Shown here: piece by piece, positions 1 to 10,372 of the stretch
How the letters are laid out: every line of letters begins with the position of its first letter
How positions within the stretch are numbered: the stretch's first letter is position 1
NCBI GenBank assembly: GCA_003117195.1
Contig: BDSI01000028.1
Span: forward strand, 405,001 to 469,000
DNA: 64,000 nucleotides
Direction: 5' to 3'
From: Eudorina sp. 2006-703-Eu-15
Lineage: Eukaryota > Chlorophyta > Chlorophyceae > Chlamydomonadales > Volvocaceae
The notes under the pieces: model-generated
The model's input: the letters and a program-made list of their open reading frames with translations, nothing else
What the model was told of the DNA's origin: nothing
Databases searched by the model: none
Made by a program: the position numbers and the translations under genes

Positions 1-42
1 GGGCGGGGCCCCCCGAACGCGCTTCGCGCTGGGGCCCCGCCC
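1..42. repeat. 42-bp palindromic element, copy 1
   Basis: Perfect 12-bp terminal inverted repeats (GGGCGGGGCCCC and GGGGCCCCGCCC) enclose an 18-base centre that holds a smaller GCGCTTCGCGC hairpin. It is followed by AAAAA. An identical copy with the same A5 flank lies at 17569-17610. Read on the minus strand both copies encode GRGPSAKRVRGAPP. It could be a tiny dispersed repeat or part of a LINE 3' region. Confidence 0.85.
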
Positions 43-2043
43 AAAAACTGTAGCGTGCGGTTGCCACATAACGGCCGCCGCACCCATAAACGACAGGCCC
101 ATCCAATGCTTGTACTTCGACATATGGATCCCCGGCTGTTTCCCGTCTGATGGGTAATTGTCTGGCTCGACATCGAGGCGCACATGTTCCCAACCGCTCA
201 TTAGTCGTTCCCTCATCGCCGTCACAATCTGAGCCTCGGGAAGAGGTTTGGACAGCAACCACTCAACTCGCTGTTCAACACCTTCTGCATCGTGAGGTAG
301 CCCGCTCCAAATATCACACTCTAAGTACGACATTAAACGCAAGAACGAGGCTCCCCAACCGCCCCGTTCAGGATCGGTGAGTGCATCGATAACCTCCTGA
401 CATAGGACTGCGTGTGCGACCGTGCCCTTCTGCGTCTGCAGGCGGTTCCAAAAGCGAACCACTTGCTTCACCAAATAGTAATGCAGGGGAAGCTCGGCCA
501 ATTCTGCGAAAAGAAGGCGGTGGGCTGGGCGGGCAGCCCCCACAATTTGTCGCATGAACGCAATCTGCAGCTGGACTGCATCATCGTGTAGGCATGCTTC
601 AAAAAGTCCTTCTGCCAGGTTGTTCGCATCGCGTCGTCTCCCCACCCTGTTCAAAACCTCTGTCAACGCAAAAGGGCCCCAAGCCTGACAACCATACAGC
701 AAAATCGCTCGAACTTGAGTGGCAAAACACCTCATTCGCACGTCGGGGGCGAAAAGCTTCAGCTTATCCAATTTGGAGCTCAAAGAGAACATAGCGGCCC
801 GGCCGGTATCGTTCAACTGCTGTCGGCAGGCACTGAAAGGCCGCGAGGGCCCATACACCAGGCCGAGATAACGCGCGCTGTCCTTGGCTGGTACTACTTG
901 CCCGGAAAGCCGTAGCTGCTCGCAGGCTGAACTAACCTCTGTACGCCGGGACTCATCGCATGCAAAAACTAAACGCTCACATTTCGCTACATTAGGCCGC
1001 ATTCCAAAAGCCTCACAAAATTGGTCCACAAGGCCCAGCAGTTCCGCCATACGTTCCACGGACGTCGCCAATAGACTCACATCATCTGCGTAAAGCAGGA
1101 TGGAAACGCGCTTGCCACCCACCAGGGGTACCTCGTGCTTCCGCGCTCTGGCGACCACCAGGTCGTGCACGTCAATCAAGTCCGCCAGCGTCTCAATGAA
1201 AAGGCCGAACAGTTCTGTCGACAGAGGGCAACCTTGTTTCACTCCCTGCTTCGACTCAAAATCCCCGCCGACCTTCCCATTAACCTTCATGACCATGCAC
1301 ACCTTCTCATACGCTCTTTTTAGGGCCTCCAACATGGGTCCACCAACACCTCGCTCTTGCAAACGAAGCCACATGTGCTCGCGCGGCACCCTATCGAACG
1401 CCTTCTCAAAATCGATTTGCACAATGATTAGCGGGGGTTGCCCTGCACGCCGGTGACGCATGGTGAGATGTTGCTTCACGAAAAGGTGGTGGGCGGTCCC
1501 GAAGCCCCGCCGAAAACCTGCCTGACATGGGTGGCTGACTGTGTGATACGTCATACACCCCGCCTGCTCGGCCGGGTCCGCTTCCACGCGCGGTGTCCGT
1601 GCTGGACTTACTGAACTACGAGGGTTGTAGGGGTCCTCTGGTCCCGCCACCCTTGCGTTGGCGCTTGTGGTCTCGTAATCTTCTATTTGTTGGCTTGGTG
1701 CTGGTGGTCCCTGGATGAGTAATTGATTTATCCCGTACTCTGGTCTGCATCGGTGCGTTGTGTCTTCCGGGCCGGGAGGTTGGCCCTGGTTCTGGCTTCT
1801 GGGTGCTAAGTTGGCAGCCCTTTGTGTCTTTCGGGTTTCGGCTGGTTGTTGACCGCAGTTTGCTCCTGCCCTTAGGCCGCTCATACTTTTGAAGGCTTGG
1901 GTCCGGTGGTTCCTTGGCTTCTTTTCTTTGGCATGGCTCCTTGCTTCGTGCAGGGCATGCCCCTGGGGTAGGATGAACAGTCCGTCTACGCCTGTACGGC
2001 GAGCGATCAACTTGGTTGTTGGTCCCCCTTGTAACCGTGAATC
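1..2043 (-). mobile_element. LINE (non-LTR retrotransposon) reverse transcriptase, 5'-truncated, runs off left edge
   Basis: The minus strand is open without a stop for 681 codons from 2043 to the window edge. From about 1560 downward it reads as a reverse transcriptase. Motifs in order: QAGFRRGFGTAHHLF (fingers), IDFEKAFDRVPREHMW (motif A, near 1390-1415), GVKQGCPLS (motif B), LLYADDV (motif C catalytic YADD, near 1081-1092), MRPNVAKCERLVFA (motif D) and YLGLVYGPSRPF (motif E). A connection-like C-terminal domain follows. The family copies RNA into DNA at a nicked target. No endonuclease domain and no typical upstream finger block precede the RT; the 480 bases before it (1560-2043) are open but not RT-like, which fits 5' truncation. 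First in-frame ATG is at 1884. The frame passes through the 42-bp palindrome at 1-42, so the true 3' end is not seen. LINE clade (L1- or RTE-like) is not resolved. Confidence 0.9.
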
Positions 2044-4335
2044 CTAACTCGCCTACCTTTTAAGTACGAAGGGTGCCGATGATGGAGCATGTACTCGATC
2101 TCTGCACACAAGTGTTATAAACTTATAATGTGTTGGTTTAGTAGTTTGCGTTGCATAGTGAATAATAACCCATGTGATGAAGCATTGGAATTTTTGATCC
2201 AGAGCCGAGAGCTAGTCCACTGCCTAAAAAATGAAGAGTTTATATCCCAGACTGCGTATGCGGGCAGGTCTTGCTACGCAAAATAATTAAAACTGGCTAT
2301 CCTACCATGTACAACAGAGCAGAGAGCTGGGCCACTGACCCTGTACGGCAGGGCAACGACCACTTTCAAGCGTGATTTGCTCCTTCGGGCAGTGATTCTT
2401 ACCCAATTGATATAGTTATACATGGAGGAATTTTGAAGAATGGACCAAACATTGCGTACATGAGCGTGACGGGTCAAGTTTCAATTTGAACATACTGAAC
2501 GCCGGTATAAAGCTTTAAATTGCCTCAAGTAGTACTTGGCTTTTATTAGATGGCTAAAAAGGGGTGGAGCACACGTGGATATCTGCTGGTGCTGGTTTGG
2601 GCTTTCTCGGTGAGAGGGTTATACCACATCCAAATGTCCAGGAATGCTAAGATGAACGCATGGGTCAATTTTAGCTGGTCAGGCGTCTCGCCGTGCTTTG
2701 CCGTTTTGCCAGGAGCGACGATGATGCACCATGTCGTGGCCCCCCGGGACGTTCTGCTTTAATGGGTTGACAAACCATGGCCTATTACCCTCCAGTGTTA
2801 TGTCAGTGTAATCCTAGGCCATACACATGGGTCATAGCAGTGCTGTATTTTGCCAGCAGCGTCCATGAAGTGACATGTCACGGAACCCGCACACGGAATG
2901 TTTCAGTGCCTTGCGAACTAATAGCCAGGGAATGTCCAGTATAACACCATTATTAAGCTTAGCTATACAGATGAGTCGCCGTAGTCCACTATTTTGTCAG
3001 CAGCAGTAATGAAGTGCACGGTCCCGGCCCCAGAGCACGTAATATCTCAGTGTCATGCTAACCAATGCGCCAGTACTCCCAGATATTGCGAGATTGGCCA
3101 ATCAGATCTGACCGGGTCCGCCCGGTGGTCTTTGCGCTTGGTGCGCTGCACCGAAACTAAACGAAGGCATGGCAGCACTCGCCCGATGCGACCGGTCCGC
3201 AGGTAGCAAGGCCCGCAACTGGGCAGCGCAGCGACCCGCTGCAGCCCCCAACAGCTACATGTAACCTCCACTGCCCAATCCCAGTCACAGACAGCGCCGC
3301 ACGACACCTGCAGGTGCACCCCATGCAGAACAACTTGTAATGTAGCAGTGGTCGGCGCTGAGTGCTGACGGCCCTGCCATTCGCACTGCAAACGGACGCG
3401 GGGTCCACCCACGCCACATCAATACGGTATGCACAGGCAGAGGAGGTACGGTGATTCTGTGTTTTGTAATTTTTGTTCAGTGCCGCTGCATGTCAGCGGT
3501 GCCTCCCTCGGGGAACACTCCTCGAGCTGTGGACTGCCTCAGCGACGAGACGACTGGGGTCTCTCACCACTTCCCACCCGCCGCACCACAACCAACCTGG
3601 ACGACATCACAACACTGCTCGCCGCACCCTTTTATTTGCGCGAGACGCTGCTGCTGCTGCCTCGCCGCTCACCCACGACACGCGGCCGACCCAGTACCCA
3701 TCAGAGTCACCACCGCTTGTCAATTCACCAGCCGCATGGCCGAACCCTCGATTCCAATACCACCCACCGGCGATCTATTTGGTCAGGCGCCGGCCAGAGC
3801 GACCTCACCTCGCGTCGCTGGAAAGAAGCATGTCGACCGCTTTCCAACCAAGACTTCTACACCCCGTGCAAATACAGTCCCCTGCATCAGTAACATCAGG
3901 TTGCCCTCCACGGGTCACCTTGTTCGGCCATTGTTAACCCACGGCCTCCACCGCCCCATCCCACCGCCGCCGCCGCAGCAGTCCTAGCCTGCCACCCCGG
4001 TTCCCGACACCATCGAACATCACGGGGCAACCAACATCACGGGGCGACCAGGGCCCAGGGAACAAAAACCTTCTCTGAGGCGGGCGAGCATGTCACGGTC
4101 TGCCGTGTTGTCCAGGTTCCGAATGACAGCAGACACCCGTCACCAATCACATGAATCGCGCAATGCATCACCACGATGGTGGGTGCAACTGGTTTGCACC
4201 TCGTGAAACGGCCAGCACCCGTGCGGCCCGGGCCCGTCCTAGTCTGCTTCGGCGGCACACGACGTTATGATGCCAACCCATGCGTGTCTCCTCGCCTCAC
4301 ATTAAAACTCCTCGCCACCTCAGCACCTCAGCACC
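2044..4335. other. Intergenic region, no supported gene
   Basis: No convincing protein or RNA gene. 2080-3000 is AT-richer than the surroundings. 2843-2940 and 2985-3082 look like a degenerate tandem duplication (shared blocks TATTTTG-CAGCAGC and ATGAAGTG). Short open frames at 3429-3987 overlap in all three plus frames, show no splice-linked continuation and look like composition effects. Confidence 0.5.
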
Positions 4336-5866
4336 TCACCGCCACCTATCGAACCGCATCAGGCGCACCTTGCTCAGCCGCACCCAGAACACCACCACCA
4401 GGCCCAGGAACGCGCACACGATGTCGGAGAAGATCGAGTCCCCGAAGTAGTGCTCAATCAGGTCGTTGACGCCGAACTCTGCGGAGAAGACGGGCAGGGC
4501 GGCTCTTGTCAGGTGGACGACGGGCACACGGACGAACGGACGGACAGACAGACCGACAGGCAGACCGGCAGCCACACCGACAGCCAGGCAGACAGGTATC
4601 TAGCTATCCATGGATCATGGCGGTGCTACCAGATCGCACCAGACCAGACCCGACCCGACCGAAGATTAGCAGGGGCGGAAGCTGGCTGCACCTCTCAAGA
4701 AAGCCAAAGCGATACATGATTGGGGCGTGCTCCCAATACTGCTGCGCTGTATCGCTTCACCCCAAAAGGTCGGGCGCCGGGGGCCCAGCGCAATTTGCAA
4801 ATCCACACGTCCCTCAAGTCGCGCCCCGCTCCGGGCCGCCCCACCCCGGGGAGCCCCTCACTCACCCAGGCTGATGAAGCCCACCGCGAACAGTATGGTG
4901 ACCGCCACGGTGGTCAGGTCCGCCTCCAACTTGGTTTCAATGTCTTGCAGCAGGGTGGGCGACAGCGGCGGGTTGAAAACGGCGGCCTCAGCCAGAGACA
5001 GGGGGTGCGTGGGGTCCGACTCACACACCACCTGGACAGACACACGGCGGACCCGAGGGAGGGCCCCCAGGGTTGGAGGCGCCAGGGGAGGACAGGGGTA
5101 GGGAGGGGAGGGATTGGGTGGGTGGCGCCACGGTGGAGGACGGAGAACACGCAAATTGCCAGGCACGTGCGGCTTGTGCGAGTGCCGCCTCCCCCCCGCA
5201 GCTTGCTGTATTCATATCCGCCACGCCCAGCACCCTATCCGCCTCGTGTATCATATCCCGCTGCGGGCCCCTCCCCCTGAGAGCCCGAGACCCGTCGTGC
5301 GTGCCACCGCACGGCCGGAGGGGCCAGTCACGCACCTGGACGTCACCGCTGGGGTCGGCCACCAGCGCGCACATCTCCGGGCCGTCGCTGTCGTAATCCA
5401 GACTCGTGCTGCTCAGCGCGCCCAGTTCCTCGAACGACGAGTACACGGACAAGGCCGTGTCCGGACTCCAGTCGACACCGTTCTCGACCACCGCCGTCGC
5501 AGAATGGCTGGCGCCGCCGTCCATCGCCGCATGGGATGCGGCTGCGCTGGTAGCGACTGCGCTTGCGCCCTGGGCAGCTTGCGGCAGCGGTTCAACAGTC
5601 ACCGTGGAGACGGCTGCGCTGGTGCCTGGGGAGGCGCCGCCAGGAAACGCCGCCGCTGCGTCCGACAGGGCTGCGGCCGACACCGCGACAAGCCTCTCCG
5701 CAGTCGCACTCGCCTGCCGTGCAATGGGGCCGCGGGTGGGACGGAACGTCCAACTTGGTGGAGTGGGGCGTGATCGACAGCTTCCCCTCGGACCCAAAGG
5801 GCGTGGCTGGACAGACACCGTGTGGGAGATCAATTCTCGGTGGCGTCGCCGCGGCAGTCCCGCCAA
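4336..5866 (-). CDS. Uncharacterised protein with two C-terminal membrane segments
   Basis: Three exons: 5336-5866, 4866-5031 and 4336-4478; phases agree (531, 166 and 143 nt) and introns have GTGCGT/CAG and GTGAGT/CAG borders. Product about 279 residues. The N-terminal half is Ala/Ser-rich and low complexity. An acidic stretch (SSFEELGALSSTSLDYDSDG) follows, then a soluble segment containing FNPPLSPTLLQDIETKLEAD. Two hydrophobic helices come next, TTVAVTILFAVGFISL and DIVCAFLGLVVVFWV, and a basic tail ending RLMRFDRWR. I recognise no family. The start is uncertain: the ATG at 5866 is the farthest in-frame one, but an internal Met nearer the acidic region, or an upstream exon, is possible. 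Likely a small membrane protein with its N-terminus outside the helices. Confidence 0.6.
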
Positions 5867-7649
5867 GGACCGTTTTGAGGAGCGTGAGCTTAGGGGGACC
5901 TGGCCCCCGACAGCTCAGCTGCTCGTGGACGCAGTGCGGGATCTAGCTCGGGTGTCACAGGTGTGTTTCACAACTGGCGCCAAGCGGGGGACCCGTACTG
6001 GGTGCGGTCTTTGCGTCGAACCTCGCCAAGACCGCTTCGCGCGCCGGATGCTCGTTATGAGCAACGGGACATAGTGGTAATATTGTCAGTCATGGCTACG
6101 TGTCGATGTTTCAGCTGGGCAAGAGGCATAATACGCCATGCCAATAATGCGTATCACCGTACCTGTTGCCGAGTGCCGTCCAACAGATGAGGCAGCTTTC
6201 TGGGCCTTAACCCATGACGTGTAGCTTGGCGTCCTGCGCAAGGACGTGGAAAGCACCGCCTCGAGGTCCTGAGAAGCTCGCAACACTGCCATGTTGCTTG
6301 TTGACGTCCACTGAACTCCGCGGGAGCTATTGCAGAGTTACGAAGACAGGTCTCCATTTATTCAGGCAGCCCTGGAAAGCAGACTGACTTGCACTAAAAC
6401 TTGCGCTTATCAACTTGCAGCCCGTCGACTTCACATCATGATTAACCGTGCATAGCTTCCAAATACTCAACGCCAAAGTTAAAGTGATGTCCACACGTGG
6501 AAACAATTGAGGGTTCTGGCACGTCCCGCGCACTGTGATTGAACGCAAGGGCGATGCCAAATTTATAATTATGATGTCCCTCGACTACTATCTACCAATC
6601 AAGCATGGAACCGCGCCATGGAACAGATCATTCCATAATGCCGTACATAATCGCTGACCAAACCGAATACATACCCGCAGGCATGGCCCCTGGCCTGCCT
6701 CACCGTTACGCCGGGCCGCGCGCCCCTGCTGGTCTTTCGACGTGTCGAGGAATGCCTGTGCGACCCGAGCCGCTTTGCCAACAGCGGCCTGCCCAGGGAG
6801 GTCACCTGCCCTGGAGACGCCGCGCAATCCCATGAGTTCCCGACCCACGGCCCCCAGCACCTCGAAATTCGTTGCACGATAACCTGATACAACCTGGGTC
6901 GGGACGTGTGCAAGGGCAAACCGCACGCTGACTTCGCAGCAGCAGTGCGAGACGGGGGTCTGCGTTGAAGAAATCAAGAGTGCATCAAGGATGCTGGATA
7001 GGTGTACCACTCTGTACCACCGTGTAAATAGACCCCACGCAACCATCGTCAGCCCGGGGTTGTCATGGTATGGTGTTGTCGTGTTGTGTCATCCGAAGAG
7101 AGTCGGACACCAGCATGGCCAACAGATCCTGAGGACTCCGTGATGATAGAAGATCTCTCATGATTGGGACGCCTTCATATGGTGCCGGGCTTGCCGTGAC
7201 GGTGCCTCATGGAGCAGCCAGCGTGAACACTGCGCAGCCGGCTGTTAAACTTCCAGAAAGGGCGAACATCAAACCTGCAGTGCCATGTATGCCCTTGTGG
7301 AGCGCAGAAGATAAAAACGATAGTGCCAACCACTTTTGCTCGCAAGGCCTTTTAAACGCGGCCCCAGGCAACAGATCTTGCGCTGCATCAACCAACTAAC
7401 TGTTACGGACAACTGCTGGAAGTCTATGCCGCGGCCTCCGTCGACCTGCTGATGAAACTAAGAAACTCCGCTGCGCCTGTGCACCCTTCTACGTTTGCAT
7501 GATACCGTAAAAACTCTGGTGTTACATCGAGTCACGACGGGTTGCTCGGCGTTAGGAAACGTCCTTAAATTGTTGTTATTATATAAAGCCATATTTTTGT
7601 GATATTTAGTACTTCACCAATATCAGTTCAACCATTACACACAGCAGTT
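5867..7649. other. Intergenic region between divergent genes
   Basis: Lies between the minus-strand gene starting at 5866 and the plus-strand CNRIP1-like gene starting at 7650, so it should hold both promoters. The only long frame is a 152-codon minus-strand one at 6588-7046; part of it (roughly 6660-6900) reads somewhat like protein, but there is no clear splice partner. 7560-7620 is AT-rich just before the CNRIP1-like start. Confidence 0.45.
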
Positions 7650-10372
7650 ATGCAAAATGCTACAAGTGCAGAGGCAGAGCGGGCTGCGCGGATGGCACAG
7701 ATGCTTCGGCTCAACCTAAGTATAAGTGATGGATCAGCAAATGTGTACTGGAAGCATGACGGTGCGTAATCGCCCCGCGGTGCGGTGGGACTGGCGGGGC
7801 CCTGCGGGGCGGGACAGGGCTTCGGGTGCAGGTGCACGATCAACCGGCCCCCTCTATGGACGGTTCAGGCCAGCGCTTTGTGGCCACGTCGGGGAATGGG
7901 ACCAAGGCGACCGATTGGCGGAGCCTATGCAGCGGCAGCACGCTGAAGCTCTGCACTGGCAGGACCTACCGCCTCACCCTCACGAGCAACCGACCCAATA
8001 CGCGGATCCGACCCCACTCCGGGCGGTGGGACGTCAAGGAGGTGCGGGATGTGCTGTACTGAGCTGTACAGCGCTGTGCTGCGTTGTGCTGTGCTGTGCT
8101 GTGCTGTGCTGTGAGGCGATGTAATGTTTTACATGATGTGGGTCCCGGCATCTTGAGAGGACAGGCTCGTCCGTGACCGGGTGTGGGCAGGCAGCCGGGA
8201 CGGCACCACTGACTGGACATGAGCCCGGCAGCGCCACTGCAGCGCACTGTCATCCGTTTAAAACCATAAACAAACCAGTGGCGCGCGTCCGAGTGGCACG
8301 CGCTCCGAACCCGCCCACCGCACCGCTGTCGACCGGGGCGGTGCGCGGTGGGGGCCTGCAGACCACCTGGGGGCAACGGGGGCAAAGCACCAAGCAAGTG
8401 CCGCAGGGCTGTGCAGTGTGACGAGCCCTGGGTCCGCCGGCTGGTTCCCGCGAGCCGGCCCCTCATGCCGCCGCCCCGCCTCCCCCGCCTCCCCCGCCTC
8501 CCCCGCGCCTTCCGGACAGCTCGACGCGGAGGGCCGCGAAGTGGACGTCCTGTTTGAGATACCCAAGGCCCAGTCGCACGCTCAACCGCGGCCGCCGCCA
8601 TCGCCGCCGCCGCCGCCATCGTCATCGTCAGCTCTCTCGCTGTCCTCCTCGGCACCCCTGGACCTTCTCGGCAACCAGCTACAGCCGCCGGGACCGGCGT
8701 CTGGCACGGGCCAGGTACCGTCCCTCGAGGTCATACCGTCCTTGTTGGGCGAGGGGCTGGCGATGGCCAGCCCGATCTCTGGCGGCGGAGGCGGAGGCGG
8801 AGGCGGAGGCGGAGGCGGAGGCGGAGGCGGCGCGGATGATCCCCGAGCGCTGCAGTGGGTGGACGCCACCGCGGACGCGGCCCGCAGCACCTTCACTGCG
8901 GACCTCCCCTGGAGCCTGGCGCCGACAGCAGCAGGGCGGCGGCAGTACCTGATCATTGAGGCACACATTGAGGTGGGGGCTGGGGCGGCTGGGGCTGTGG
9001 GGGGGAGCCCGGGTCGCGGTCTTGTGAGCATGGTGGCCACCGTACTTTTGCTGACGGCTGTCATCATCATGCCATCACGGACTGTCGGGCAGCCCGCAAC
9101 ACCCATCGTGCCGTTTATTGAAACGAACGAACGAACTTGCAAACGTGTCCGATCAGCCTGCGGGGGGCCGCTCGCGGAGGGCTGCGCCCCGCAGGCGGTT
9201 ATCGTACTCATCCCGCTGTCACCCTCGGTCCCTCGGTGGAGCCGACATAGAGAGCGGGCGCCGCACTCCCCCTCCTCCCTGTCTCAGGGTCGTGGGAGTC
9301 CCGTGTCCTAGAGCCTTAGACACACCCGTGGGTGGGCTTCTCATTGAAGACACCCGTGCTTGGGGCGCGGCGCGGTGCGGCGCGGTGTGGCGCGGTGCGG
9401 TGCGGTGCGGTGCGGTGCGGCGCGCCCTGCCCATGCCGCCCTCTTCTGGTGCATGCAGGACTTCGGGCATGTGGTCTGTCCGCTGCAGATCAAGGTGTGT
9501 ACATGTGGGGAGGAGGGAGGGAGGGAAGGAGGGGCCCTGGCCCACGTCCCGCACGGGCATCTGAAACTCGGCGGTGCGGCCCGAGCGGTTACGCTGCTGT
9601 CAGGGGTATTCCCACCACTCGGGCATATGCCGCCCGCATTCCCGCGCGTCCGCGTCCTTGTCCGGGCATGCCGCTGGCAACAGCTTTCCTGCCGTTCTAT
9701 CCCTTCCTTCCCGGCCCTGTCCTGTCCTGTCCTGCCCTGCTCTGTCATGTCCCCTCCTGCCATTCCTGCAGCTTTCCTGTCCTCAAAGTCGGCAGCGCGC
9801 TGCTCTCCGGCTTCCACCCGCACCACCCTGTCAGCGCCATCCACCCCGTGCGGGTCAAGCGTCCACAGCGCCCACCGCCGCGACCCCCTTGTTGACTTTT
9901 CGGGTCATCTCTGTCCCGTGCGGATTCCCACCTTGGCCGCCGCCGTGTGCAGGTGTACAGACCCGCTGACAAGAACGCGCTGTCGAGTGAGCCCTGGGGC
10001 GCAGGGGGCTCCAACCAGCGTGTTTGGGCGGCGGTTTGCGGGCGGGGTGCGGAGGCCACGTCCTCTCAGGACAGGGAAAGAGACAGAGGTCGGGACCCGT
10101 ACCGCATCGGCGCATACATATCCGCCCCTGCCTGCCATGACATCGGGTTGCTGAGTTTGGAGCCGCCGCCCGGCGTGTCACCGGTCCCGTACACGTGGCC
10201 CCCGTGGCCCCCCTTGTCGACGTAAGCCCGGTGCTGCGCGTGTGTGACCGGCGCTCCGTTGCTGGTGTACCCCCGGCCCCCAGGTTTCCCGCTGCGGTTC
10301 GTGCAGTTCGATTTCCGCGAGGACTCTTCGGGGGAGGGCTCCTTGTTTGCGGTCAACTACTACCGCTACTGA
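7650..10372 (+). CDS. CNRIP1: CNRIP1 (cannabinoid receptor-interacting protein 1)-like protein
   Basis: Six exons: 7650-7761, 7869-8041, 8520-8972, 9459-9494, 9953-9986 and 10284-10372; every junction keeps frame, giving 298 residues. The N-terminal part (LRLNLSISDGSANVYWKHDG, then QRF, then LKLCTGRTYRLTLTSN) aligns by eye with the CNRIP1 segment around its VDGQRF and LLTGSSYKVEV motifs. The C-terminal part (DFGHVVCPLQIKVYRP, then PLRFVQFDFRED) matches the end of the same beta-sandwich fold. Known members bind the cannabinoid receptor tail in animals and resemble RhoGDI-like lipid-binding sandwiches; the role in an alga is unknown. Exon 3 inserts about 120 residues of Pro/Ser and poly-Gly (GGAGGC repeats at 8781-8831). 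Introns 2, 3 and 4 each carry a five-base repeat. Confidence 0.8.
8083..8113 (+). repeat. (TGTGC)n pentanucleotide repeat in intron 2 of the CNRIP1-like gene
   Basis: Tandem TGTGC units directly readable, with slightly diverged units just upstream. Confidence 0.85.
8781..8831 (+). repeat. (GGAGGC)n coding for poly-glycine
   Basis: Hexanucleotide run inside exon 3 of the CNRIP1-like gene; in frame it gives an unbroken glycine tract of about 17 residues. Confidence 0.9.
9367..9422 (+). repeat. (GCGGT)n pentanucleotide repeat in intron 3 of the CNRIP1-like gene
   Basis: Alternating GCGGC and GCGGT units, ending in at least four perfect copies. Confidence 0.85.

Noticed and set aside
3429..3987. 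Overlapping plus-strand frames of 154-178 codons
   Set aside because: Three frames are open at once and none has a splice-linked continuation or recognisable motif.
5406..6074. 222-codon plus-strand frame
   Set aside because: Mirror of the Ala-rich minus-strand exon at 5336-5866; only the minus strand links by splicing to membrane helices.
9360..10154. 264-codon plus-strand frame
   Set aside because: Runs through introns 3-5 of the CNRIP1-like gene and includes the GCGGT repeat; composition artefact.
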